From Acidobacteriota bacterium (GTDB taxonomy: Bacteria; Acidobacteriota; Vicinamibacteria; Fen-336), in the NCBI GenBank assembly GCA_011526565.1, contig WYBL01000009.1, forward strand, positions 56,074-120,073: DNA of 64,000 bases, read 5' to 3'. The notes under the pieces are model-generated. The model was given only the letters and a program-made list of their open reading frames with translations. It was not told the DNA's origin and did no database searches. Made by a program: the position numbers and the translations under genes. The number at the start of each line of letters is the position of its first letter. Positions within the stretch are counted from its first letter, which is position 1. This document shows positions 1 through 12,787 of this stretch, one piece after another.

Positions 1-33
1 GAAGAGCTTGATCGGCACCGCTGGCCAAGCTAA
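1..33 (+). CDS. possible 3' end of an upstream gene
   Basis: Frame 1 is open from the window edge to a TAA at 31-33, giving a ten-residue tail. It could be the end of the gene before recO. The piece is too short to identify and may be chance. Nothing else coding is visible in 34-93. Confidence 0.2.
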   Translation, partial: EELDRHRWPS

Positions 34-93
34 CACGGCCCTGCCCCGGTGTGCGAAACTGAGGCGTTTCGCGGCGCGAACCGACTCTCCAGA

Positions 94-851
94 ATGCCTC
101 CCTTCACCTCCGACGCCCTGGTCCTGCGCTCGTTCAAGCTCGGCGAGACGAGCAAGGTCGTCGTGCTGCTGACGCGCGACCACGGCAAGCTGCGGGCGGT
201 GGCGCGGGGCGCGCGCGGGCCCCGCTCGCGCTATCAGTCCTCGCTGGAGACGCTGTCGGAGGTGCGGGTGGGCCTGTACGGGCGACAGGGGGCCGACCTG
301 CTGCGGGTGGGGGAGTGCGAGCTGCTGCACTCGGCGTTCCCGATGGCCGGCCGCAGCCCCGACGCCGCCGCGGCGCTGTCCTACTTCGCGGAGCTGCTCG
401 ACGCCTTCGCTCCCGAGGGCCAGGCCGAAGATGCCGTCTACCGGCTGGCGGCGGCGGTCACCCGGGCGGGCGAAGAGGGCGGCGACTGCACGCCGCTCGC
501 GCGCTACCTGGAGGCCTGGCTGCTGCGGCTGCACGGCCTCTACCCGTCGCTCGACGACTGCGCGCGCTGCGGCTCCCGGCTGCCCGCGGGCCGCCTCGTC
601 TACCACTCGCTGGCCCACGGCTTCGTCTGCGACGGCTGCAGCCCGGCTTCCGGGCCGATCCTGGCGGAGCCCGTGCGGCTCGCCTTGCGCCGTCTGTTCA
701 GGGAGGCGCCGGTCGCCTTCGCGGCCGACCCGCCCGCCGCGGCGACGCTGCAGCCGCTCGAGCCCTTCCACCGCGCTCTGATCGAGCGCCATCTCGAGCG
801 CGAGCTGCGCTCTTCGCGGGTGTTCCGCGAGCTCTCGCGCGAGGTCCACGG

Positions 852-855
<4 letters not shown>
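94..855 (+). CDS. recO: DNA repair protein RecO
   Basis: RecO loads RecA onto SSB-coated single-stranded DNA in the RecFOR gap-repair pathway. The 253-residue product has the normal length. It opens with an OB-fold N-terminus ([16 protein letters not shown]) and carries a four-cysteine zinc site at C156, C159, C179 and C182 in the C-terminal half. ATG 94 is preferred because it gives the usual family N-terminus. An in-frame GTG at 49 would add 15 unrelated residues, and neither start has a good Shine-Dalgarno. The TGA overlaps the glyQ ATG (ATGA), so the two are probably translationally coupled. It heads the plus-strand run up to mutL. Confidence 0.9.
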
Positions 856-1704
<849 letters not shown>

Positions 1705-1712
<8 letters not shown>

Positions 1713-3858
1713 GCTGTTGATCGAGATCGGCTTCGAGGAGATGCCAGCGTCGTGGCTGCCCGCCCTGGGCGAGGGCTTCGCGTCGGCGTTCGCGAGCCTG
1801 CGGGAGAAGCACGGGCTCGGCGGGGACGGCGGGGCGTCCGACGTGCGGGTGATGTGGGGGCCACGCCGACTGGCGCTGGGCGCCTCGGTGCGCGAGCGCC
1901 AGGCGGACGCCGAGACGCTCGTCTGGGGCCCCGCGCTCAAGCAGGCGAAGGATGCCGCGGGCGCGTGGACGAAGGCCGCCGAGGGCTTCGCGAAGAAGAA
2001 CGCCGTCGCGCCCGACGCCCTGGAGGTCCGGCCCAAGGACCCGGCGAAGCCCGACGAGCTGAACCTGCTGTTCGTGAAGGCCGTGCCCGGGCGGCCGGCG
2101 GCCGACGTGCTGCCCGAGCTGCTGGCGGCGCTGCTGCGGTCGCTCGCGTTCCCCAAGCGGATGAGCTGGGACGCCTGGCTCGACGACGGCAAGGGCGCGT
2201 TTCCGTTCGGGCGCCCGATCCGCTGGATCGTGGCCCTGCACGGCGGCGCGGTGATCCCGTTCGAGATCTTCGAGCTCGTGAACGGGACGAAGGGGCCGAG
2301 CCTGCTGAAGAGCGGGCGCGCGACCCACGGCCACCGCTTCCTGCCGCGTGGCGCGGGGGCGGCGCCCGTCGAGGTCCGGGGCTTCGACGACCTGGTCGCG
2401 AAGCTGCGCGAGCGCCACGTCCTGCTCGACCCCGCCGAGCGCGCGGCCCGGATCGCGGCCGCACTGAAGGCAGCGGACGCGCCGGAGCACGAGATCGCCG
2501 GCGAGTGGCGGGACCTGGTCGAGTGGCCCGCCGTGCTGATCGGCTCGGTCCCCGAGGAGTTCCGCTCGCTCCCCTCCGAGGTCCTCGAAACCGTCCTCGT
2601 CCACCACCAGAAGTACGTGCCGATCCCCGAGGGGGGCACGATTGCCCGATTCGCCGCGGTGACCAACACCGACGGGGCGGCCGGGGCGGCGATCGTGGCC
2701 GGCATGGAGCGGGTGGTCGTCGCCCGCCTGCGCGACGCGGCGTTCTTCTGGAGCGAGGACCGCAAGCGGCCACTGGCGGACCGCGTGGCCGACCTCGAGG
2801 GCGTCACGTTCCACCGCGAGCTTGGCAGCTACCGCCAGAAGGCCGAGCGACTCGTGAAGCTGGTCGACGCGATGGCCGCGGCCGGTGCGCTGGCGAAGGA
2901 GGACGTCGACGGCGCGAGCGAGGCCGCGCGGCTGTGCAAGGCCGACCTCACCACCGCGATGGTGCGCGAGTTCACGGAACTCCAGGGCGTGATGGGCGGG
3001 CGCTACCTCGAGGCTCAGGGGCATCCCGACGCCGACGTCGCGGCGGCGGTGCGCTGGCACTACCACCCGGTCTCGGTGGAGGAGACGGCCGCCCCGGCCG
3101 GCGCCGTCGCCGGCCGCGGCGAGCGGCTGTTCGCCGCGGTCTCGCTCGCCGACAAGCTCGACACCCTGGCCGGCTACTTCTCGATCGGCGAGACGCCGAC
3201 CGGCAGCCGCGATCCCTACGGCCTGCGGCGGGCGGGGCAGGGGACGATCCGGGTGCTGCTCGACTTCTGGCCTGGCGCGTCCCCCGACCTGCGGGCCCTG
3301 GTCCGCGGCGCACTCGAGGCGTTCCCGGCCGCGAAGCCGGGTACGGCCGAGGCGCTCGACACGTTCCTGCTGGAGCGCCTCGAGGCCGTGCTGGCTTCCC
3401 GCGGCTTTGCCGTCGACGTCGTGCGCGCGGCCATCGGCGCCGCGGAGCCGGCGGCCCTCGAGAGCCCGCGCGAGGTGCTGCTGCGGGCCCGCGCGCTGGC
3501 CCACGTGCTGGGCGAGGCGCGGGCGGACTTCGAGAGCCTCGCGGTCGCCTTCAAGCGGGCCCGCAACATCCTCGACAAGGACGCGCCGGCGGCGGCGGTC
3601 GACCCGACGCTGTTCGACCACGACGCCGAGCGCGAGCTCCACGCCGCCGTCGCTGCGCTGGCGGGCGCGGCGGGCGACTACGCGGCAAGACTGGTCGCGC
3701 TGCGCACGCTGCGCGCGCCGGTCGACGGATTCTTCGATCAGGTACTCGTCATGGCCGAGGACGCCCGCGTCCGCGGCAACCGGCTGGCGCTCCTGCGGGA
3801 GACGCTCGGCCTCTTCTATCGCATCGCCGATCTTTCTCGACTCGGAGGCATCGCGTGA
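1705..3858 (+). CDS. glyS: glycine-tRNA ligase beta subunit
   Basis: This is the beta (tRNA-binding and editing-like) subunit of glycyl-tRNA synthetase, partner of GlyQ. It is 717 residues long and opens with the family signature ([18 protein letters not shown]); the anticodon-binding DALR-like region fills the C-terminal third. The start is GTG at 1705, inside the end of glyQ. The stop overlaps the GTG of ppdK (GTGA), so recO-glyQ-glyS-ppdK is probably one transcript. Confidence 0.97.
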
Positions 3859-6698
3859 GCACCCAGTACGTCTACTTCTTCGGCGGCGGCAAGGCCGACG
3901 GCCACAGGGACATGAAGGACACTCTCGGCGGCAAGGGCGCAGGCCTCGCCGAGATGACCAATGCCGGCCTGCCCGTCCCGCCCGGATTCACCATCTCGAC
4001 GGAGGCGTGCAACCTCTACCAGGAGCGGGGCGGCTCGCTGACCCCCGAGATCGAGGAGCAGATCGCCGCGGCCCTCGCCAAGCTCGAGAGCCTGATGGGC
4101 AAGAAGCTCGGCGACGCCACCGACCCGCTGCTGGTCTCGGTCCGCTCGGGCGCGAAGTTCTCGATGCCCGGGATGATGGACACCATCCTCAACCTCGGCC
4201 TCAACGACGCCTCGGTCGAGGGACTCAAGGCCAAGACCGGCAACGGCCGCTTCGCGAAGGACTCGTACCGCCGCTTCATCCAGATGTTCGGCAACGTCGT
4301 GCTCGGCATCGACAAGGACCACTTCGAGCACGAGCTCTCCGCGGTCAAGAAGAAGGCGAAGGCGGCGACCGACGTCGAACTGACCGAGGGCCACCTCGAC
4401 GAGGTGATCGCCCGCTACAAGAAGGTCGTGAAGGCCCAGACCCACCACGAGTTCCCGCAGGACCCCCGGGCCCAGCTCGCCGGCGCCCGCAACGCGGTGT
4501 TCGAGAGCTGGATGAACCCGCGCGCGATCACCTACCGCAAGCTCAACGACATCCCGCACGACCTCGGCACCGCGGTCAACGTGCAGTGCATGGTGTTCGG
4601 CAACATGGGCGACGACTGTGCCACGGGCGTCGGCTTCACCCGCAACCCCTCGACGGGTGCCCCGGAGTTCTACGGCGAGTTCCTGCAGAACGCGCAGGGC
4701 GAAGACGTGGTCGCGGGCATCCGCACGCCGCACCCGATCGCCGACCTCGAGAAGGTGATGCCGGAGGCGTACCGCAAGCTGCGCGAGATCACGACCCGCC
4801 TCGAGCACCACTACAAGGACATCCAGGACTTCGAGTTCACGATCCAGGAGAACGAGCTGTTCATGCTCCAGACGCGCAACGGCAAGCGCACGGGGCTGGC
4901 GGCCGTCCACATCGCCGTCGACCTGGTCGAGGAGGGCATCCTCACGAAGGAGGAGGCGCTGCTCAAGGTCGAGCCGCAGGCGCTCGACCAGCTCCTGCAC
5001 CCGATCTTCGAGCCGAAGGCGCGGGCCAAGGCCGCGGTGGCGGCCAAGGGCCTGCCGGCCTCGCCCGGCGCGGCGACCGGCGCCGTCGTGTTCACGGCCG
5101 ACGAGGCGGTGGCCTGGGCGGCGAAGGGGAAGAAGGTCCTGCTCGTCCGCATGGAGACGGTGCCGGACGACATCCACGGCATGAACGTGGCGCAGGGCAT
5201 CCTGACGGCGACGGGCGGCATGACCTCGCACGCCGCGGTCGTCGGCCGCCAGATGGGCAAGCCGTCGGTCGTCGGCTGCGGCGCGCTGCAGATCGACGCC
5301 AAGGCGCGCACGCTGAAGGTCGCCGGCAAAGTCGTCAGGGAAGGCGAGGCGATCTCGATCGACGGTGCCACCGGCGACGTGATGCTGCAGGCGCTGCCGA
5401 CCAGCCCGTCCGAGGTGCTGCAGGTCGTCTCCGGCCAGCTCAAGCCGGCGAAGTCGGCGATCTACCAGAAGTTCGAGAAGCTGCTCGGCTGGGCCGACGA
5501 GACCCGCCGGCTCGGCATCCGCGCCAACGCCGACATCCCGCGCGATGCCAAGGTGGCCTACGCCTTCGGCGCCCGCGGCATCGGCCTGTGCCGGACCGAG
5601 CACATGTTCTTCGAGTCCGAGCGCATGCCGCACGTCGTGAAGATGATCCTGGCGGCCTCCCGCGGGCAGCGTGGTCTCGACCTGATCGCGCGGCTGAAGG
5701 CCCGCCTCGCCGACGCGAAGGGCGCCCAGGCCGCGGCGATCCGCAAGGAGCTGGCGGCGGTCCAGAAGGAGTACAAGCAGCCGATCGCCGACTACACCGG
5801 CGCCCTGAAGAAGCTGCTGCCGATGCAGCGCGCCGACTTCGCCGGGCTCTTCAAGGAGATGAAGGGCACGCCGGTGACGATCCGCACGCTGGACCCGCCG
5901 CTCCACGAGTTCCTCCCGAAGCGCGAGGAGCTGATGGTGCAGCTCGCCACGCTGCGGGCGCTGGGGGAGAAGAAGAACGCGCGCAAGATCGCCGACCTGC
6001 AGAAGCGCCTGCACGCCGTCGAGGAGCTGCACGAGTTCAACCCGATGCTCGGCCACCGCGGCTGCCGCCTCGGCATCACCTACCCCGAGATCACGCGCAT
6101 GCAGGCGCGCGCCATCTTCGAGGCCGCCGTCGCGGTCGCGAAGAAGGGCACCCCGGTCAAGCCCGAGGTGATGATCCCGCTGGTCGGCCACGTCGAGGAG
6201 CTCAAGCGCCAGAAGGCGATCGTGATCGAGGAGGCCGAGGCCGTGCTGGCGAAGGCCAAGGGCGTGCCGGTCGAGTACCTGGTCGGCACCATGATCGAGG
6301 TCCCGCGCGGCGCACTGACCGCCGACGAGGTGGCGAAGGAGGCGCAGTTCTTCTCGTTCGGCACCAACGACCTGACCCAGACGGGCTTCGGCCTGTCGCG
6401 CGACGACGCCGGCAAGTTCCTGCTGTACTACCAGGAGCACGGCATCCTCGAGAAGGACCCGTTCGTCTCTCTCGACGCGTCCGGCGTCGGCCAGCTCGTG
6501 GAGATGGGCGTCACCAAGGGCCGGGCCGCCAAGCCGGGCCTGAAGATCGGCGTCTGCGGCGAGCACGGCGGCGACCCGTCGTCGATCCAGTTCTTCCACA
6601 AGGTCGGGCTCGACTACGTCTCGTGCTCGCCGTACCGGGTGCCGATCGCCCGGCTGGCGGCCGCGCAGGCGCAGCTCGCGCAGCGGGCCTCGGACTAG
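3855..6698 (+). CDS. ppdK: pyruvate, phosphate dikinase
   Basis: The enzyme interconverts pyruvate + ATP + Pi and phosphoenolpyruvate + AMP + PPi, linking glycolysis and gluconeogenesis. At 947 residues it is slightly longer than the usual 870-900. It has the N-terminal ATP-grasp domain (GGKGAGLAEMTNAGLPVPPG), the swivelling phosphohistidine domain (GGMTSHAAV, phosphorylated His459) and the C-terminal PEP/pyruvate barrel (GVCGEHGGDP). A helical segment near residues 600-660 contains extra Lys/Ala-rich sequence. The GTG start overlaps the glyS stop. Location beside glyS is common in several GC-rich phyla. Confidence 0.97.
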   Translation: MSTQYVYFFGGGKADGHRDMKDTLGGKGAGLAEMTNAGLPVPPGFTISTEACNLYQERGGSLTPEIEEQIAAALAKLESLMGKKLGDATDPLLVSVRSGAKFSMPGMMDTILNLGLNDASVEGLKAKTGNGRFAKDSYRRFIQMFGNVVLGIDKDHFEHELSAVKKKAKAATDVELTEGHLDEVIARYKKVVKAQTHHEFPQDPRAQLAGARNAVFESWMNPRAITYRKLNDIPHDLGTAVNVQCMVFGNMGDDCATGVGFTRNPSTGAPEFYGEFLQNAQGEDVVAGIRTPHPIADLEKVMPEAYRKLREITTRLEHHYKDIQDFEFTIQENELFMLQTRNGKRTGLAAVHIAVDLVEEGILTKEEALLKVEPQALDQLLHPIFEPKARAKAAVAAKGLPASPGAATGAVVFTADEAVAWAAKGKKVLLVRMETVPDDIHGMNVAQGILTATGGMTSHAAVVGRQMGKPSVVGCGALQIDAKARTLKVAGKVVREGEAISIDGATGDVMLQALPTSPSEVLQVVSGQLKPAKSAIYQKFEKLLGWADETRRLGIRANADIPRDAKVAYAFGARGIGLCRTEHMFFESERMPHVVKMILAASRGQRGLDLIARLKARLADAKGAQAAAIRKELAAVQKEYKQPIADYTGALKKLLPMQRADFAGLFKEMKGTPVTIRTLDPPLHEFLPKREELMVQLATLRALGEKKNARKIADLQKRLHAVEELHEFNPMLGHRGCRLGITYPEITRMQARAIFEAAVAVAKKGTPVKPEVMIPLVGHVEELKRQKAIVIEEAEAVLAKAKGVPVEYLVGTMIEVPRGALTADEVAKEAQFFSFGTNDLTQTGFGLSRDDAGKFLLYYQEHGILEKDPFVSLDASGVGQLVEMGVTKGRAAKPGLKIGVCGEHGGDPSSIQFFHKVGLDYVSCSPYRVPIARLAAAQAQLAQRASD

Positions 6699-6727
6699 GA
6701 CTCCGCACCCCGGGGAGGGCGCCTCCG

Positions 6728-7693
6728 TTGCTCAGCTACTTCCGCTTCCAGAACGGCCGCATCGAGCAGCACGCGGAGTTCCGGCCGGAGCTGTACACGG
6801 AGGCGCCCGAGGCGCTGCACTGGATCGACCTCGAGGACCCGACCGTCGGCGAGGCCACGGTGCTCGAGAACCCGTTCCACCTGCACCCGCTGGCGATCGA
6901 GGACTGCCTCTCGGACGTCAACCACCCCAAGGTGGACGACTACGAGGACTACCTGTTCCTGATCGTCCACGGCATCCGCTTCGACGCGCCGACGGACAAG
7001 TTCGAGACCCGCGAACTCGACGTGTTCCTGGGCCGCAACTTCCTGATCACGCATCACCGCGGGCCGATGCGCTCGATCACGGCGGCTCGCGAGCAGTGCG
7101 GCAAGAACCTGCAGGCGGCGATGCCCCGTGGCGTCGACTTCCTGCTGCACCAGATCCTGGACCAGATGTTCGAGCACTACTTCCCGAACCTGGACAGCCT
7201 CGAGGACAAGATCCAGCTCGTCCAGGTCGAAGTGTTCGAACACCCGACCAAGGAGACGCTGGACCGCATCTTCCACCTCAAGCGCGACGTCGCCCAGCTC
7301 CGGCGGATCTGCACGCCGCAGCGCGAGATGGTGCACCGGCTCTCGCGCGGCGAGTTCGCGATGATCAGCCGCAAGGCCGCGATCTACTTCCGAGACATCT
7401 ACGACAACCTGTACCGCATCGTGGACGCGTCGTACGCCTATCAGGACATGACCCAGGGCACGCTCGACGCGTATCTCAACGCCGTCAACAACCGCCTCAA
7501 CGAGACGATGAAGCGGATGACGGTGGTGACGGCGGTGCTCGCCTGCCTGACCGTGATCACCGGCATCTACGGCATGAACTTCGACCACATGCCCGAGCTG
7601 CGCTGGCGCTTCGGGTACCTGTGGGCGCTGCTGCTGATGGTGGCCCTGCCGGGCGGTCTCGTCTGGTACTTCCGCCGCCGCGGCTGGATCTAG
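6728..7693 (+). CDS. corA: CorA-type magnesium/cobalt channel
   Basis: This is an inner-membrane divalent cation channel of the CorA/MIT family with 321 residues. A long soluble N-terminal domain with helical stalk leads to two C-terminal membrane helices. The family selectivity motif GMN is at residues 282-284, and the chain ends in a short basic tail (YFRRRGWI). The start is TTG 6728, preceded by a good GGGAGG eight bases upstream; no ATG lies near the expected N-terminus. It follows ppdK by 29 bases. Confidence 0.93.
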   Translation: MLSYFRFQNGRIEQHAEFRPELYTEAPEALHWIDLEDPTVGEATVLENPFHLHPLAIEDCLSDVNHPKVDDYEDYLFLIVHGIRFDAPTDKFETRELDVFLGRNFLITHHRGPMRSITAAREQCGKNLQAAMPRGVDFLLHQILDQMFEHYFPNLDSLEDKIQLVQVEVFEHPTKETLDRIFHLKRDVAQLRRICTPQREMVHRLSRGEFAMISRKAAIYFRDIYDNLYRIVDASYAYQDMTQGTLDAYLNAVNNRLNETMKRMTVVTAVLACLTVITGIYGMNFDHMPELRWRFGYLWALLLMVALPGGLVWYFRRRGWI

Positions 7694-7704
7694 GGCCGCG
7701 CGAA

Positions 7705-9480
<1,776 letters not shown>

Positions 9481-9498
9481 GTCCGGCCGCGCCGGCGC

Positions 9499-10365
9499 TC
9501 AGATCGACTCGCTCGGCGCGTGACGCTGGAAGGCGTCGAGCAGGCGGAGCGTCAGCGGCCCGGGGCGTCCCGAGCCGATCGCGCGGTCGTCGACGCGGGT
9601 GATCGGGGCCAGCTCCTTGAGGGTGCTGGTGAGGAACGCCTCGTCCGCGCCGAGCAGGTCGTCGGCGCGCAGCGGGGTCTCGCGGATCGCGACACCGCAG
9701 CCCGGCGCCAGCTCGAGCAGCACCTCGCGGGTGATGCCGGCCAGGATGCCCGCCGCCAGCGGCGGCGTCAGCACCTCGCCGCCGCGGACGACGAAGACGT
9801 TGGAGCCCGCGCCTTCCGCGATCTCGCCGCTGGCGTTGAGCAGGATCGCCTCCATCGCTCCTGCGGCCTGCGCCGCGCGCATCGCGAGGATGTTGTTGAG
9901 CAGGTTGCAGGACTTGATCGCGGGGTCGAGCGCGTCAGGGTGGTTGCGGCGGACGTCGACGAGCGACACCCTCACGCCCTCCGTGCGCCACGCCGCGGGC
10001 GGGAACACGTAGGGCTTGACGACCATCACGACGGTCGGGCCCTGCACCTTGTCGAAGTGGTAGGAGATGTCGCCGACGCCACGGCTGACGACGAAGCGGA
10101 TGTAAGATTCCGCGTTTTCCGCGCGCGCCAGCAGGGCGTCGAGCCGCGTCGCGAGCTCCGCGTCGGCCAACGGGATCGCGATCCCCAGCCGGCCGGCGGA
10201 GGCGCGCAGCCGGCGCAGGTGGCGGGCGAGCGCGAAGGGGCGGCCGCCGTACGTGCGCAGCGTCTCGTAGACGGCGTCGCCGAAGGTGAAACCATTGTCG
10301 AGCACGGAAACCCGCGCCTCGTGCGCGGGCGTGATCAGGCCGTCGACGGACGCGAAGAATCCCAT
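9499..10365 (-). CDS. class IV PLP aminotransferase (branched-chain or D-amino-acid type)
   Basis: This is a fold-type IV pyridoxal-phosphate aminotransferase. The family includes IlvE, D-alanine aminotransferase and aminodeoxychorismate lyase. It has 288 residues, with the PLP lysine at K151 (AIKSCNLLNN), the conserved VLDNGFTFGDAVYETLR N-terminal segment and the EIAEGAGSNVF phosphate-binding region. Substrate cannot be fixed from sequence; the length and the TFGDAVYE segment fit either IlvE-like or DAAT-like enzymes. ATG 10365 is chosen because a GAGG lies five bases upstream; an ATG at 10386 lacks one. It is transcribed divergently from uppP across 48 bases. Confidence 0.88.
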   Translation of the reverse strand: MGFFASVDGLITPAHEARVSVLDNGFTFGDAVYETLRTYGGRPFALARHLRRLRASAGRLGIAIPLADAELATRLDALLARAENAESYIRFVVSRGVGDISYHFDKVQGPTVVMVVKPYVFPPAAWRTEGVRVSLVDVRRNHPDALDPAIKSCNLLNNILAMRAAQAAGAMEAILLNASGEIAEGAGSNVFVVRGGEVLTPPLAAGILAGITREVLLELAPGCGVAIRETPLRADDLLGADEAFLTSTLKELAPITRVDDRAIGSGRPGPLTLRLLDAFQRHAPSESI

Positions 10366-10413
10366 GTCGCCTCGGAGTGTCGCCATTGTAGTCGCTGAGG
10401 CCGGGGGGCGGAG

Positions 10414-11247
10414 GTGAACGAACTGCCCGCCTGGCGGGCCGCGGCGCTCGGCGCCCTGCAGGGCCTCGGCGAGTTCCTGCCGATCAGCAGCTCCGGCCAC
10501 CTGATCGTGGTGCCCTGGCTGCTGGGCTGGCCCGACCAGAGCCTGGCCTTCGACGTCGCGCTGCACCTGGGCACGCTGGCCGCCGTCGTCTACGCGTTCG
10601 CCGGGGACTGGGTACGGCTGTTCCGCGGCTTCTTCTCGGGCCTCGCCACGGGCCGACCGTTCGGCAACCCCGAGGGCCGCATGCTCGGCCTGCTGGCGCT
10701 GGCGTCGGTCCCCGGCGCCGTCGCCGGGCTGCTGCTCGACGACTGGGCCGAAACGGTGTTCCGGTCGCCGGCCCTCGTCGGCGTGACGATGGCGGTGATG
10801 GGCGGCGTGCTGTGGATGGCCGACCGGCGCGCCGCAGGTCCTTCCACGGACGCCGCGGGCGAGGCGGTCAGCCTGCGCGACGCGTTGCTGATCGGCTGCG
10901 CCCAGGCGCTGGCGCTGGTGCCCGGCGTCTCGCGTTCGGGCGCCACCATCAGCGCCGCGCTGTTCCTCGGCCACCGCCGCGAGGCGGCCGCCCGCTTCAG
11001 TTTCCTGCTGGCGACCCCGATCACCTTCGGGGCGGCCGCGCTGAAGGTGCCTGCCATCCTGCAGGGCGGCGACTGGACCGCGGTCCTGGTCGGCATGGTC
11101 TCCGCCGCGCTGGTCGGGCTGGCCGCGATCCGGCTGCTGCTGCGCTACGTGCGCACCCGCGACTACCTGCCCTTCGTCTGGTACCGCTTCGCCTTCGCGG
11201 CGCTGACGCTCGGCGCCGTGTTGGTCCGCGCCGGGGGCCGGGGGTAG
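10414..11247 (+). CDS. uppP: undecaprenyl-diphosphate phosphatase
   Basis: UppP (BacA) dephosphorylates undecaprenyl pyrophosphate to recycle the lipid carrier for peptidoglycan and other envelope glycans, and confers bacitracin tolerance. The 277-residue polytopic membrane protein has both family active-site motifs: EFLPISSSGHLI near residue 20 and PGVSRSGATI near residue 170. The start is GTG 10414, with GGAGG directly upstream. It is divergent from the aminotransferase and is followed after 13 bases by the NAD(P)HX repair gene. Confidence 0.96.
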   Translation: MNELPAWRAAALGALQGLGEFLPISSSGHLIVVPWLLGWPDQSLAFDVALHLGTLAAVVYAFAGDWVRLFRGFFSGLATGRPFGNPEGRMLGLLALASVPGAVAGLLLDDWAETVFRSPALVGVTMAVMGGVLWMADRRAAGPSTDAAGEAVSLRDALLIGCAQALALVPGVSRSGATISAALFLGHRREAAARFSFLLATPITFGAAALKVPAILQGGDWTAVLVGMVSAALVGLAAIRLLLRYVRTRDYLPFVWYRFAFAALTLGAVLVRAGGRG

Positions 11248-11260
11248 AGTCGAATCAGCC

Positions 11261-12787
11261 GTGAGACCGCTGCTGACTGCCGCCCTGATGCGCGAGGCCG
11301 ACCGACGGACGATCGAGGAGATCGGCCTGCCCGGCGCCGTGCTGATGGAGAGCGCCGGGGCCGCGGTCGCGCGCGCGGTGCGCGAGCGCTGGCCCGGCGC
11401 GCGGCGGGTCCACGTGCTGTGCGGGCGCGGCAACAACGGCGGCGACGGCTACGTCACCGCCCGGCGCCTGCTGTCGGACGGGCTCGAGGTGTGCTGCGCG
11501 CTGCTCGGCGATCCCGCTTCCGTCTCGGGCCACGCCGCGCTCCACAAGTCGGCGCTCGAGAAGGCGGGAGGTGCCGTCGAGGTGATCGCGGACGAGACCG
11601 CCTGGGCTGCCGGGCGCGACTCACTGCTCGCGTGCGACGTGCTGGTCGACGCGCTGCTCGGCACCGGCCTGACCGAGGCCCCGCGGGGCTTGCTCGGCGC
11701 CGCGATCGCCGACCTCGAGCAGTTGCAGGGCGGGCCCGCAGTGGTGGCCGTCGACCTGCCCTCCGGGCTTTCCTCCGACTCGGGCGTCGTGCCCGGCGCC
11801 GCGGTGCGCGCAGACCTGACCGTGACCTTCGGCGCGGCCAAGCTCGGCCACGTGCTGGCCCCGGCCTGCGACCACGTGGGCGAACTGCTCGTCGCGGACA
11901 TCGGCATCCCCTCGTCGCTGCTCGCTTCGACGTGCGCGATCTTCGAGGCTCCCGACGCAGCCGTGGCGTTTCCCCGGCGCGGCCGCGACGCGCACAAGGG
12001 CCACTTCGGCCACGTCCTGGTGCTGGCCGGCTCCGAGGGCAAGAGCGGCGCCGCCGTGCTGGCGGGACTGGGCGCTCTCGTCGCTGGCGCGGGCCTGGTC
12101 ACCGTGGCGGTCCCCGCGGAGGTCCAGGCGATCGTCGCCGGCGCCCGGCCCGAGTTGATGGTCGAGGCCCTGCCCTTCGATGCGGACGGAGTGGAGCGGG
12201 CGCTGTCGCTGGCGCGCGTGGCAGACGCCGTCGTGCTCGGGCCGGGGCTGGGACAGGGCGCGCCGCCGGCCCAGTTCTGCCGCGGCCTGCTGCGTCGCTA
12301 CTCGGGGCCGATGGTGATCGACGCCGACGGCCTGCACTTCGCCCGGGGCACGCCGGCCCTGCTGCGGCGCCCGGCTCCGACGGTGCTGACGCCGCACCCG
12401 GGCGAGATGGCACGCCTGCTCGGCACGGTCTCCGACAGCGTGCAGGCCGATCGGCTCGGCTCGGCTCGTGCCTGCGCGGCGGAGTCGGAGGCGGTCGTCG
12501 TGCTGAAAGGAGCGGGCACCCTGGTCGCGCGGCCCGACGGTCAGACCACCTTCAACCCGACAGGCAATCCGGGCATGGCCACCGCGGGCAGCGGCGACGT
12601 GCTGGCCGGGCTCGTCGGGGCGCTGCTGGCGCGCGGCACCGAGCTGTCGCTGGCGGCGCGGGCGGCGGTGTGGGCGCACGGGCGGGCGGGGGATCTGGCC
12701 GCCGAGCGGATGGGCGAAGACGCGGTGACCGCAGGCGACCTGCTCGATGCGCTGCCCGCCGCGCTGCGGGAACTCGCCACGGCGTGA
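11261..12787 (+). CDS. nnr: bifunctional NAD(P)H-hydrate epimerase / ADP-dependent NAD(P)H-hydrate dehydratase
   Basis: This enzyme repairs damaged, hydrated NAD(P)H. The N-terminal YjeF_N epimerase (about 1-215; GNNGGDG at 57-63) interconverts R- and S-NAD(P)HX. The C-terminal ribokinase-like dehydratase (about 225-508; AGSGD ending at D446) restores NAD(P)H using ADP. The 508 residues match the usual fused form. GTG 11261 has no clear Shine-Dalgarno; a TAGAGT -10-like hexamer ends 10 bases before it, within the uppP stop. The stop overlaps the tsaE GTG, an arrangement (yjeF-tsaE) widespread in bacteria. Confidence 0.95.
   Translation: MRPLLTAALMREADRRTIEEIGLPGAVLMESAGAAVARAVRERWPGARRVHVLCGRGNNGGDGYVTARRLLSDGLEVCCALLGDPASVSGHAALHKSALEKAGGAVEVIADETAWAAGRDSLLACDVLVDALLGTGLTEAPRGLLGAAIADLEQLQGGPAVVAVDLPSGLSSDSGVVPGAAVRADLTVTFGAAKLGHVLAPACDHVGELLVADIGIPSSLLASTCAIFEAPDAAVAFPRRGRDAHKGHFGHVLVLAGSEGKSGAAVLAGLGALVAGAGLVTVAVPAEVQAIVAGARPELMVEALPFDADGVERALSLARVADAVVLGPGLGQGAPPAQFCRGLLRRYSGPMVIDADGLHFARGTPALLRRPAPTVLTPHPGEMARLLGTVSDSVQADRLGSARACAAESEAVVVLKGAGTLVARPDGQTTFNPTGNPGMATAGSGDVLAGLVGALLARGTELSLAARAAVWAHGRAGDLAAERMGEDAVTAGDLLDALPAALRELATA

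Noticed and set aside
8..36. TTGATC-17-TAACAC as a recO promoter
   Set aside because: The -10 matches the consensus at only three positions and the genes upstream are outside the window, so recO may simply be internal to an operon.
3816..6599. A 927-residue minus-strand frame opposite ppdK
   Set aside because: It is a shadow of the conserved ppdK reading frame, with no recognisable domain.
1752..6698. An apparent giant fusion of an Arg-rich protein with pyruvate phosphate dikinase
   Set aside because: The first half is an alternative frame of glyS. The real ppdK starts at GTG 3855 with a GTGA overlap.
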